A stretch of 64,000 nt of DNA from an uncultured Sunxiuqinia sp. (GTDB taxonomy: Bacteria > Bacteroidota > Bacteroidia > Bacteroidales > Prolixibacteraceae): assembly GCF_947495665.1 (NCBI RefSeq), contig NZ_CANLZV010000001.1:186001-250000 (forward strand). The letters run 5' to 3'. Shown here in pieces: positions 16,032 through 23,022 of this stretch; position 1 is the stretch's first letter, and each line of letters begins with the position of its first letter. The translations under genes and the position numbers were made by a program. Under the pieces are notes generated by a model. That model did not search any database. It was given only the letters and a program-made list of their open reading frames with translations, and was not told the DNA's origin.

Positions 16032-17237
16032 ATGGAATCTATTCGTGAAATCTATCGTATCGGACACGGTCCTTCCAGCAGTCATACCATGGGACCCCGA
16101 ATTGCTGCCGAGCAATTTCTGACTGCGAACCCGGAGGCCACAAAATTTAAATGTACCCTTTACGGAAGTTTGGCTGCTACCGGTAAAGGACACTTGACGG
16201 ATTTTGCCGTAGATGAGGTGTTTAAACGTTTCCCTTTGGAAATTCTTTGGGAACCGGATACCTTTCTTCCGTTTCATCCCAATGCCATGAAATTTGAAGC
16301 CTGTAGCGAGGACGGACAAAAGCTTCAGGAAAAAATTTATTACAGTGTTGGAGGCGGTGCTGTGTTGGAAGAAGGGGAGCAGAAGGAAACGAAGAGGGTT
16401 TATGAATTATCGAATCTTGAAGATATTTTAAGTTGGTGCCATACCCACAAAAAACAACTTTGGGAATACGTTGAATTTAATGAAGGACCTCAAATTTGGA
16501 AATACCTGGAACAGGTTTGGAAAACCATGAACGAGGCCATTAAACGGGGCATGAAACAAGAGGGAACTTTGCCCGGAGGCTTGCATCTGCCGCGCAAATC
16601 AGCGATATTTAAGCAGAAAGCCGAACATTTTACCGGACCATTTAAGAAGCGCTCGCAATTGTTTGCCTATGCCTTGGCGGTATCGGAAGAAAATGCCAGC
16701 GGTGGGCTGATTGTTACCGCACCTACTTGTGGTGCAAGCGGTGTTGTTCCCGCTGTATTGAAGTATTATAAGAAAGTTTACAAAATAGATCTGAAACACA
16801 TTTTGCGTGCTTTGGCTACGGCCGGGTTGATTGGCAATTTGGTGAAACACAACGCCTCTATTTCGGGTGCCGAAGTGGGCTGCCAGGGCGAAGTAGGAAC
16901 TGCCTGTGCCATGGCGTCGGCGGCAGCAACCCAGCTGATGGGAGGTACTGTAAAACAGGTTGAGTATGCGGCTGAAATGGGATTGGAGCACCATCTGGGA
17001 CTGACCTGTGATCCGGTTGCCGGCCTGGTCCAGATTCCTTGTATTGAGCGCAATGCCATGGCTGCTGAGCGTTCGCTGGCACACAATACCTATGCCTTGA
17101 TGAGCGATGGAGAGCATCGGATTAGTTTTGATGAAGTGGTGGAAACCATGTATCAAACCGGCAAAGATTTGTCGAACCACTACAAAGAAACCAGCAAAGG
17201 TGGGCTGGCGCGTTACCAGGCCCTTCCGAAATACTAG
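16032..17237 (+). CDS. sdaA: L-serine ammonia-lyase, iron-sulfur dependent, single-chain
   Basis: The start at 16032 (MESIREIYRIGHGPSSSHTMGP) is chosen because the family begins there; the longer frame from 15963 adds 23 residues and would overlap a TAGCTTTT promoter-like box at 15992. The 401-residue enzyme converts L-serine to pyruvate and ammonia with a [4Fe-4S] cluster. The beta domain (about 1-150) has GPSSSHTMGP; the alpha domain has APTCGASGVVPA, CQGEVGTACAMASAA and LTCDPVAGLVQIPCIERN, which contain the cluster cysteines and substrate loop. Both domains are on one chain, as in E. coli SdaA, not split as in Bacillus. Cytoplasmic. It is followed by a hairpin shared with the convergent lipoprotein gene. 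Confidence 0.94.
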   Translation: MESIREIYRIGHGPSSSHTMGPRIAAEQFLTANPEATKFKCTLYGSLAATGKGHLTDFAVDEVFKRFPLEILWEPDTFLPFHPNAMKFEACSEDGQKLQEKIYYSVGGGAVLEEGEQKETKRVYELSNLEDILSWCHTHKKQLWEYVEFNEGPQIWKYLEQVWKTMNEAIKRGMKQEGTLPGGLHLPRKSAIFKQKAEHFTGPFKKRSQLFAYALAVSEENASGGLIVTAPTCGASGVVPAVLKYYKKVYKIDLKHILRALATAGLIGNLVKHNASISGAEVGCQGEVGTACAMASAAATQLMGGTVKQVEYAAEMGLEHHLGLTCDPVAGLVQIPCIERNAMAAERSLAHNTYALMSDGEHRISFDEVVETMYQTGKDLSNHYKETSKGGLARYQALPKY

Positions 17238-17246
17238 GACAAAAAA

Positions 17247-17291
17247 GAAGACCAATCACTTCCGGCCATTAGGCTGAGGTGATTGGTCTTC
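17247..17291 (-). terminator. Terminator between sdaA and the convergent lipoprotein gene
   Basis: A perfect 13-bp inverted repeat (17247-17259 with 17279-17291, 19-base loop). Read on the minus strand it ends in CTTCTTTTTTG, a good U-tract, so it best terminates the lipoprotein gene; the plus-strand side lacks a U-tract but may still help stop sdaA. Confidence 0.8.
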
Positions 17292-17338
17292 CTGGTTATT
17301 AAAGTTTGACCCTGATTGGACAGAATACCGAAACAGGC

Positions 17339-18496
17339 TTAGTTGTATTTTCTAAAGTAGGCGTTTAGGCGGTCAGTGAGCCGGGCATAAATGGGCCTTG
17401 TAAATTCGATGAACAGATCTTGCGGGGCTGGTGGCGGAACCGCTTTATTGTTCAGAATTCGAACTTGCTCTTTGGTTAGCACACCTTCATCACCAACAAA
17501 TATTCCGTATTGATTTCGCCATAAAAACTCTCCCGGCACTTCTTCACTCAGAATTAACTTCCGGCTTTGGAACTCTTCAATTTTGACATTCAGCAAGCCT
17601 TGTGACATCACTTCATCACTGATGATTTTGATTTTTCCTCGCAAACGTTCCTGGCGTTTTTCAATGCGGGTGGAGTCGCGGCCCACTTTTACTTCAACTT
17701 CACGCTCAACAATACGATCAAGGTTTTCCTGCTTTTCGAAGTGTTGCGGTTGGCCGATGAAAAAGTCATAAAACTCCATCCGTACAACCATGTCCGGGTA
17801 GTCAAGCTGTTGTCTATTTGCTTCGTCGGGCGTGTAAAAGGCCACAAAGCTGGAGCTGGGGTAGAGCTGTTTCATCCGGTTGATAACTTGCTCGTAAAAG
17901 AATTCAGCCGAGAGTTCATATTTCCGCAGCGGAAAGGCAATCGATTCGAGAATAACATGAATGGTTGCCCGGTCTTTGGCCAGGTACATTTTATCCAGAA
18001 CATCTTTATACGAGGGCACCAGTTGGTCGGCCTGGGCGAAATGGTAATAGGCATCCTTGGCATCTTCGCGTGTTGGCCTGGACAGGCTCATAAGTCCGGC
18101 CTGGTATCGTTCTTCCGCGGCCCGGTTGGTAGCCTCGCTCAATTCGGAGGTGTACACTTTGGGCGAAGAAACAATTTTTCGTGCGGCAGGGATTCTGCGA
18201 ATCATGTTGCTCAGATGATTCACCCGATTCATGACTTGGAGTGTCTTGCCCCATTTAAACGGATCGTTTCCATTCAGGATATGATCGATTTCTTCCTGGT
18301 AATAATCCATGGCCATGGGATAGCCGTTACGCACCACGTTTTGAGCTTTTTTATTGTCCGGATCACTACTCAGGCGGTTTACCGCTTTTTCAATTGCTTC
18401 GCTGTAATTTCCGCGGTCAAGTGCTTTTTTTCCCGACGAGCAGGCGCCAAGCAAAAACAAAACCACAATCAAGTACCCCCAGTTTTTCATCCACAT
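17339..18496 (-). CDS. Exported TPR-like lipoprotein of unknown function
   Basis: The 385-residue protein has a lipoprotein signal (hydrophobic 7-16, lipobox LGAC with Cys19). Residues about 22-65 contain a TPR-like helix pair (ALDRGNYSEAIEKAVNRLSSDPDNKKAQ), and another TPR-like stretch is at about 130-170. The C-terminal half is charged and predicted mixed alpha/beta with an EVEVKVGRDSTRIEKRQERLRGK strand-rich region. A Met at residue 3 could also start it. I recognise no named family; lipoproteins of this shape are common in Bacteroidota and often sit in envelope assembly or gliding-type complexes, but nothing here shows that. It is a single gene with its own terminator. Confidence 0.72.
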   Translation of the reverse strand: MWMKNWGYLIVVLFLLGACSSGKKALDRGNYSEAIEKAVNRLSSDPDNKKAQNVVRNGYPMAMDYYQEEIDHILNGNDPFKWGKTLQVMNRVNHLSNMIRRIPAARKIVSSPKVYTSELSEATNRAAEERYQAGLMSLSRPTREDAKDAYYHFAQADQLVPSYKDVLDKMYLAKDRATIHVILESIAFPLRKYELSAEFFYEQVINRMKQLYPSSSFVAFYTPDEANRQQLDYPDMVVRMEFYDFFIGQPQHFEKQENLDRIVEREVEVKVGRDSTRIEKRQERLRGKIKIISDEVMSQGLLNVKIEEFQSRKLILSEEVPGEFLWRNQYGIFVGDEGVLTKEQVRILNNKAVPPPAPQDLFIEFTRPIYARLTDRLNAYFRKYN

Positions 18497-18659
18497 AGTT
18501 TTTTATTTTCAATGGTAACCGATGCTACGCCTATCGAACTTTCAAGCTGAAAAAGCTTAATTCACCGTTCAATATTTCAGTTCGTTTCATTCGGTTGAAG
18601 TTGATTTTATTGAATTTTGTCAAAAATAACTTTTTTTTCTGTCCGTACTCCTTTTTGTG

Positions 18660-19457
18660 TTATAGGGTATAAGCTAGTTTTACCCCTTGGATGGGACCTG
18701 ACCGAAAAGGGACCAGCGCAACACGTGTGTTTTTATTGTACTTTTCACTAACCAGATTCCCCACAAGAATCCCGAGTACTGCACCACCTGCGACATCGCT
18801 TAGCCAATGGCGGTTGTCGTAAATTCGAGAAAGGCCGGCAGCTGTGGCAATCGAATACGAAATGATGGGGACGGCTGGGGTATCGGCATATTGGTTGGCT
18901 ATAACCGATGCAACAGCAAAGGCGGCCGTCGTGTGTCCGGATGGAAAGCCGGTGCCTTCGAGGGGACCGTTAAACTCAAAAGGATCGGCTCCGGTATCGG
19001 GGCGCGCACGGCCAATCAGGCGCTTGGGAATTTGTACAAAGAGACTGGCCAATAAGAAACTTTCACCGGCCAGCAGGGCTGTCGACTGGCTTTTGCTGTT
19101 GCCGGCCAGCAGGCCGTGAGCCATAAACCCACCAATAACGGCCAAGGCATATTCTTCGCCCAGCGGTTCCAGAAAATTGGCTGTTATTCGCTCACCCGAT
19201 TTGTCGGCCTGTGTGTGCCAATCCTGAAAAGCGTCCTGTACAGGCTGGTCGACTAATGTGAGCGCAGCTAATGAAGCTGTCAATACGCCGGCGGTTGTCC
19301 AGTCGCGGCTATCCCACCGGGCTGGAGCAGTGACCAGTTTCTTGGTGTCGCGCCATCCTTTTTGAATGAATTGCCGGTTTAGCTTGAGGGTGTCAATTTG
19401 CGCCGATAATACGACGGGTAATGCAATTAAGACAATGAGCAGGTTCTTTTTTAGCAT
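18660..19457 (-). CDS. PAP2-family phosphatase (exported)
   Basis: Starting at the internal ATG 19457 gives a clear signal peptide (MLKKNLLIVLIALPVVLSAQ); the ATG at 19526 would place 23 unlikely residues ahead of it. The 265-residue enzyme has the full PAP2 acid-phosphatase triad: K-x6-RP in KRLIGRARPDTG, PSGHT in GFPSGHTTAAFA, and SR-x5-H-x3-D in SRIYDNRHWLSD. Substrates in this family include lipid phosphates, undecaprenyl pyrophosphate and phosphatidic acid; an envelope or lipid A phosphatase role is likely but not specified. The N-terminal 90 residues precede the catalytic core and contain a hydrophobic helix. It stands alone, with a divergent pentapeptide-repeat gene upstream. Confidence 0.88.
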   Translation of the reverse strand: MLKKNLLIVLIALPVVLSAQIDTLKLNRQFIQKGWRDTKKLVTAPARWDSRDWTTAGVLTASLAALTLVDQPVQDAFQDWHTQADKSGERITANFLEPLGEEYALAVIGGFMAHGLLAGNSKSQSTALLAGESFLLASLFVQIPKRLIGRARPDTGADPFEFNGPLEGTGFPSGHTTAAFAVASVIANQYADTPAVPIISYSIATAAGLSRIYDNRHWLSDVAGGAVLGILVGNLVSEKYNKNTRVALVPFRSGPIQGVKLAYTL

Positions 19458-19591
19458 AAATGTTATTGATTTTTCAGTTGCAATGATCACAACTTTTCTT
19501 GTAGGAAACAAATTAAAATTCACCATCGAAATTTAAATTTTCTTGAAGAATAGGGATACCTTTAGCCGCTAAAACAGAGGTTATGCTTGAA

Positions 19592-20158
19592 ATGGCGAAT
19601 TACGATAAAACTTATCGGCAGGTTGATTTTTCGACAGAAATGCTTGCCGGAAAGGAATTTGATGAATGTCAGTTTATCAATTGCTTGTTTACCGGCTGCG
19701 ATTTGTCGGAAACCGAATTTTTGAATTGTAGTTTTGAAGATTGCACGATGATGATGCTTAAGCTGAATGGTACCGGGATGAAAGAGGTTCGGATGAAAGG
19801 ATGTAAACTGACCGGTTTTGATTTTAGCTTGTGCAACGATTTTTTGTTTCAGGTCGACTTCATCTCCTGCCAACTGGATTATGCGTTGTTTACCGGGAAG
19901 AAAATGCGCAAGACGCGTTTTTCCGGCTGTTCCATTATTCAGGCTGACTTTTCGGAGTGTGATTTGACAGAAGCGGTTTTTGATGATTGTGTGCTTACGG
20001 GAACCACTTTTTACCGGACCCTGTTGGAGAAGGCTGATTTTCGGACGGCAACCGATTTTTCGTTCGACCCGGATGAAAACCGACTGAAAAAGGCCCGGTT
20101 CTCCTTAGAAGGCTTGCCGGGTTTATTGCAGAAGTACAATATTCTGATTGAGTCTTGA
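19592..20158 (+). CDS. Pentapeptide-repeat protein
   Basis: The protein of about 188 residues (ATG at 19592; another ATG at 19583 is three codons upstream) is built of A(D/N)LXX-like quintets: FDECQFINCLFTGCDLSETEFLNCSFEDC and later DFSECDLTEAVFDDCVL. Such right-handed beta-helices imitate DNA in Qnr/MfpA proteins and act as scaffolds elsewhere. The cysteine at every fifth position in many coils is typical of the Bacteroidota members. No signal peptide, so cytoplasmic. A TACCTTTA box (19557-19564) is 28 bases upstream. Role unknown; quinolone resistance must not be assumed. Confidence 0.85.
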   Translation: MANYDKTYRQVDFSTEMLAGKEFDECQFINCLFTGCDLSETEFLNCSFEDCTMMMLKLNGTGMKEVRMKGCKLTGFDFSLCNDFLFQVDFISCQLDYALFTGKKMRKTRFSGCSIIQADFSECDLTEAVFDDCVLTGTTFYRTLLEKADFRTATDFSFDPDENRLKKARFSLEGLPGLLQKYNILIES

Positions 20159-20243
20159 CCGAAAGGTTGTTTTGAGGTGAAGGTCGTTTCCCTCAAGCCA
20201 AAGATTTTTTTGGCTCAATCAGGATGGAAATCCTTCGCGATGC

Positions 20244-21059
20244 TTAATATTTTTGCAGGGTGATTACTTCCTGTTGATCACCTTTTGGCAACGAAATCTT
20301 TAATTCGTTTGCTGTTAGGTTGGCCAGCCCCCGAACGGTTTCTCCGGCAGCTGTTGTCCATTCCAGCGTATAAACATCGCCCAGGCCGGAAGGCGACAAG
20401 GTGCCAATGGTTTGCAGATTTTGATAGCCAAGTAGCTCCCCATTGAGCAAAATCAGTTGCTTTCGGCCAGCATCAGCATCTACCAGGTCAATAAAATAGG
20501 AGTAATTGTAGAAGAGGTTGGCTGGTTTGTACAACGCTTGCGGATTGGTTGCCTGAGCCTGAACTGTTGGAGCCGGAGCAGCCTCAGGAGCGGCCTGCTC
20601 AACCTGTTGTGCCGGAGTTGGAGCCGGAGCAACTGCCACTTGTGGGCTTGCATTCGGGTTGACGGGCAATTGGTTTAAATCCTTGAATGCTTCGGCGATA
20701 GCCTCGGCATAGCCTTTTTGAAAGTCCTTTGAGCGTCCGGTTCCTTCCTGCGACCAAACCACCCGGTTGCGGCAGTCTTTCAGTTCAACTTTCAGCTTAT
20801 TCTTAAACATGTTGTTTATTTTTATCAGGTTGACCGTTAGAACATCGCAAAACTCATCATTGCTCAACTCGGCCTGAAACGTGTTTTCAATCGACTTGGC
20901 ATTCAATTCATTTTGAATGGACGAGCTGAGCCCGTAAGGATTTAGCCCATTGGCAAAGTCGGGAAACTGCGTTGGAATAATGACATATTTATAAGGTGTT
21001 TGGGAATAAGCCAGCACACTAAGAACCAGCAATCCGGTAAGGAGGATAAGTTTTCGCAT
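20244..21059 (-). CDS. Secreted protein with Ala/Pro/Gln linker, unknown function
   Basis: The 271-residue protein has a signal peptide (MRKLILLTGLLVLSVLAYS, then QTP). Residues 22-125 form an N-terminal domain with KYVIIPTQFPDF and LKDCRNRVVWSQEG; residues about 135-172 are an unstructured PAPTPAQQVEQAAPEAAPAP linker; residues about 173-271 are a beta-rich C-terminal domain with TLEWTTAAGETVRGLANL. Two-domain secreted proteins of this layout are common in Bacteroidota and unnamed. The N-terminal part (vector-like 'IPTQFPDFANGLNPYGLSSSIQNEL') resembles proteins that model lipoprotein/GNA-like stress outputs, but I cannot name the family. Confidence 0.68.
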   Translation of the reverse strand: MRKLILLTGLLVLSVLAYSQTPYKYVIIPTQFPDFANGLNPYGLSSSIQNELNAKSIENTFQAELSNDEFCDVLTVNLIKINNMFKNKLKVELKDCRNRVVWSQEGTGRSKDFQKGYAEAIAEAFKDLNQLPVNPNASPQVAVAPAPTPAQQVEQAAPEAAPAPTVQAQATNPQALYKPANLFYNYSYFIDLVDADAGRKQLILLNGELLGYQNLQTIGTLSPSGLGDVYTLEWTTAAGETVRGLANLTANELKISLPKGDQQEVITLQKY

Positions 21060-21087
21060 GATTTAATATTTTCTCAGATTTTCTGAC

Positions 21088-21095
21088 CAAACTTA
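21088..21095 (-). promoter_or_regulatory. -7 box TAAGTTTG upstream of the secreted linker protein
   Basis: On the minus strand these bases read TAAGTTTG, a perfect TAnnTTTG box 28 bases before the ATG at 21059. A TTG at 21113-21111, 15 bases further up, is a weak -33 candidate. Confidence 0.42.
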
Positions 21096-21220
21096 CAAAA
21101 TTTTCTTGGTCAAGCTGATTTCAATTCTGGTTTTTATTGAGGCTTTTGGGGCACGTTTTTTCAAGGTGAAATGATCGCATAACCAATGTTAATGGGTACT
21201 AGTTCATGCTTTTAAAAGCG

Positions 21221-21250
21221 AAAAAAGACCAGCTCGGAGGCCAGTCTTTT
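21221..21250 (-). terminator. Rho-independent terminator of the aldose epimerase gene
   Basis: On the minus strand AAAAGACUGGC pairs with GCUGGUCUUUU around a six-base loop and is followed by UU. Two of the pairs are G-U and work only on this strand, so the element is directional and belongs to the epimerase gene that ends at 21272. Confidence 0.75.
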
Positions 21251-21271
21251 CATTGAATTGGCAAGGTGTGC

Positions 21272-22417
21272 TTAATTATTTTTCACAGAGAACTTGTAAA
21301 TCGTTGTTGAATTCAGCGTATCACCGGGCTCCAGAACCGTGTTTGGGAAGTTGGGGTGATTGGGCGAATCGGGGTAATGCTGAGTTTCCAGGCACAAGCC
21401 ATAACGATGTTCGTAAGTTTTTCCGCTGCGTCCGGTTAAGGTGCCATTTAGGAAGTTGCCGGTGTAAAACTGAACGGCAGGTTCTGTGGTGAAAACTTCC
21501 ATGTAGCGACCTGACTTGGGCTCGTAAACGCTGGCGCAGAACGTTAGTTCGTCTGCTTCCTGATCCTTATTCAAAATGTAGTTATGGTCGTATCCTCCGG
21601 CAACAGCCAACGCAGGCATGTCCGAGTCGATGCGTTCGCCAACAGCATGGGGTGTTGTGAAATCCATATCGGTTCCTTTAATCGAAACAATTTTGCCGGT
21701 TGGAATCAGCTCATTATTCAGAACTTCGGTTGTTGAATCGGCATCGATGACAACAACATGATCCAGAATATCGCCATTGCCTTCTCCTTTTAGGTTGAAG
21801 TACACGTGATTGGTCAGGTTAAACGGACAGGCTTTGTCGGTTGTGGCCTGGTAGTCAATTTTCAGTTCGTTTTTGTCGGTTAAGGTGTAGGTTACCGTAA
21901 CCTCTTTGTTGCCGGGAAAGCCGGAAGCTCCGTCCGGGCTGATCAAGGTCATGGCCACTGCCGGTCCGTCAGCGGTTTTCAGTTCTTTGGCCTCATAAAC
22001 CTGGCGGTAAAAACTTTGGGTTCCGGAATGTAAGTTGGCTTTGTGGTTATTCACTTCCAGCTTGTACACTTCACCGTTTAGCTCAAACTGAGCATTGGCA
22101 ATACGATTGGCATAAGGCCCTACAACTGCACCTTGCCCGGCATCCTGGGTTTGGTACTCAGCAATGGATTTGAAGCCTAAGGCAACATCAGCCAGCTTGC
22201 CCTCACGGTCGGGAACCAGTATGGAAACAATTTTTGCCCCATAATTGGTTAAGGTCACTTTCATCCCATGGGCATTTTCCAAGGTGTATAACGTTGTTGT
22301 TTTGCCATCAATGGTACTTTCAAAATCAGCTTTGGCATACAAAGCATCTTCCTTTTTTTGAGCGGGTTGTTGACAAGCAATTCCTGCGATCAGGAATAGA
22401 AATGCGAGTTTTTTCAT
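21272..22417 (-). CDS. galM: Aldose 1-epimerase (galactose mutarotase), lipoprotein
   Basis: Starting at 22417 gives MKKLAFLFLIAGIACQQ with a lipobox at Cys15; the ATG at 22429 adds four residues. The 381-residue enzyme interconverts alpha and beta anomers of aldoses. Family landmarks are present: LTNYGAKIVSILVPDREGK near the N-terminus, VGPYANRIANAQF with the conserved Asn-Arg, the NLHSG and NLTNHVYFNLKG segments (catalytic His) and the late PAVQFYTGNFLNG with the neighbouring catalytic Glu region (TEPAVQ). Most GalM proteins are cytoplasmic; a membrane-anchored form facing the periplasm is common in Bacteroidota. It is divergent from the metal-efflux operon, sharing a palindromic promoter region. 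Confidence 0.9.
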   Translation of the reverse strand: MKKLAFLFLIAGIACQQPAQKKEDALYAKADFESTIDGKTTTLYTLENAHGMKVTLTNYGAKIVSILVPDREGKLADVALGFKSIAEYQTQDAGQGAVVGPYANRIANAQFELNGEVYKLEVNNHKANLHSGTQSFYRQVYEAKELKTADGPAVAMTLISPDGASGFPGNKEVTVTYTLTDKNELKIDYQATTDKACPFNLTNHVYFNLKGEGNGDILDHVVVIDADSTTEVLNNELIPTGKIVSIKGTDMDFTTPHAVGERIDSDMPALAVAGGYDHNYILNKDQEADELTFCASVYEPKSGRYMEVFTTEPAVQFYTGNFLNGTLTGRSGKTYEHRYGLCLETQHYPDSPNHPNFPNTVLEPGDTLNSTTIYKFSVKNN

Positions 22418-22475
22418 TGGTTTATTCATTTTGATTAAAGCTAGTTATTATTTCATAAAGGTTGTTAATACTTTT

Positions 22476-22504
22476 ATTGGGTCAAACAAATTTATATAAA
22501 TTTG
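22476..22504. promoter_or_regulatory. 18-bp perfect palindrome carrying two divergent -7 boxes
   Basis: CAAATTTATATAAATTTG (22487-22504) is its own reverse complement. Its right half is TAAATTTG on the plus strand (22497-22504), 14 bases before the HYC_CC_PP ATG; its left half is TAAATTTG on the minus strand, pointing to galM. An ATTG at 22476-22479 lies 17 bases before the plus-strand box as a -33 candidate. The palindrome therefore looks like two face-to-face promoters or an operator shared by the metal-efflux operon and galM. Confidence 0.55.
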
Positions 22505-22518
22505 CGTTGTAAGTACAG

Positions 22519-22899
22519 ATGACAAAGAAAATTCTTCATATTACAATGTTAGTGATTATGATGGTATCCACCTTAGGATTTACCATCACAAAACACTATT
22601 GTGGTGAAGATTTAGTTGATACGTCTGTTTCAGGCAATGTAGAAACCTGCTGCGATATGGAAGAAGGGGACTGCTGCCACAATGAAGCGCAAACCTATCA
22701 ATTGGATCAGGACTATACGCCTGCCGTGGTGATTAGTCATGTTGATTACATTGCGTTTGTCATTTTTGAAATTCCCCGGTTTGTCATTGAATTACTGGGA
22801 GAAACAACTCAATTTTTGAATGTCGCCACCAAGGGAGAGTCGCCTCCCTTCAAAAGGGTGCTCCACTTCCTTTCTGATATTCAGGTTTACCGTTTATGA
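22519..22899 (+). CDS. HYC_CC_PP family small metal-associated protein
   Basis: This 126-residue protein has an N-terminal signal/anchor (MTKKILHITMLVIMMVSTLGFT) and the three motifs that name the Bacteroidota-specific HYC_CC_PP family: KHYCGE at 25-30, the CC-DMEEGDCC cluster at about 44-53, and SPPFK late in the chain. Six of its cysteines fall in the first half, as for a metal-binding or redox role. It is the first gene of the metal-efflux operon, 123 bases upstream of the CusA-like pump. That placement supports periplasmic copper/silver handling, but no biochemical function is established for the family. Confidence 0.88.
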   Translation: MTKKILHITMLVIMMVSTLGFTITKHYCGEDLVDTSVSGNVETCCDMEEGDCCHNEAQTYQLDQDYTPAVVISHVDYIAFVIFEIPRFVIELLGETTQFLNVATKGESPPFKRVLHFLSDIQVYRL

Positions 22900-23008
22900 T
22901 TTTTTGATTGCCCCGATTTCATTGGGATGAAATCGGATGTGGTAGGCTGTATGCTCGTTGCATATAGTGCTACTTTTTGTCATTTATAGCAATCAAAAAA
23001 AAAATCAT
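22897..23008 (+). promoter_or_regulatory. Structured intergenic leader before the CusA-like gene (possible cis-RNA)
   Basis: The leader folds on paper into a closed unit. An outer inverted repeat joins TGATTTTTTGATTGC (22897-22911) with GCAATCAAAAAA...ATCA (22989-23007; four extra A bases bulge). Inside are a 9-bp hairpin, CCGATTTCA/TGAAATCGG (22913-22921 with 22928-22936), and a small TATGC/GCATA hairpin (22950-22964). The A-rich 3' side ends 15 bases before the pump ATG. No known riboswitch consensus was recognised. It may set the ratio between the small protein and the pump, or sense metal. Confidence 0.45.
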
Positions 23009-23022
23009 AAAGTTGAGACGGT

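Noticed and set aside
16599-17255. 218-codon antisense frame over sdaA
   Set aside because: The SdaA frame has intact cluster cysteines and family motifs; the antisense protein resembles nothing.
17741-18550. 269-codon frame antisense to the TPR-like lipoprotein
   Set aside because: It is the mirror of a gene with a clear lipobox and terminator; its composition follows the opposite strand's codons.
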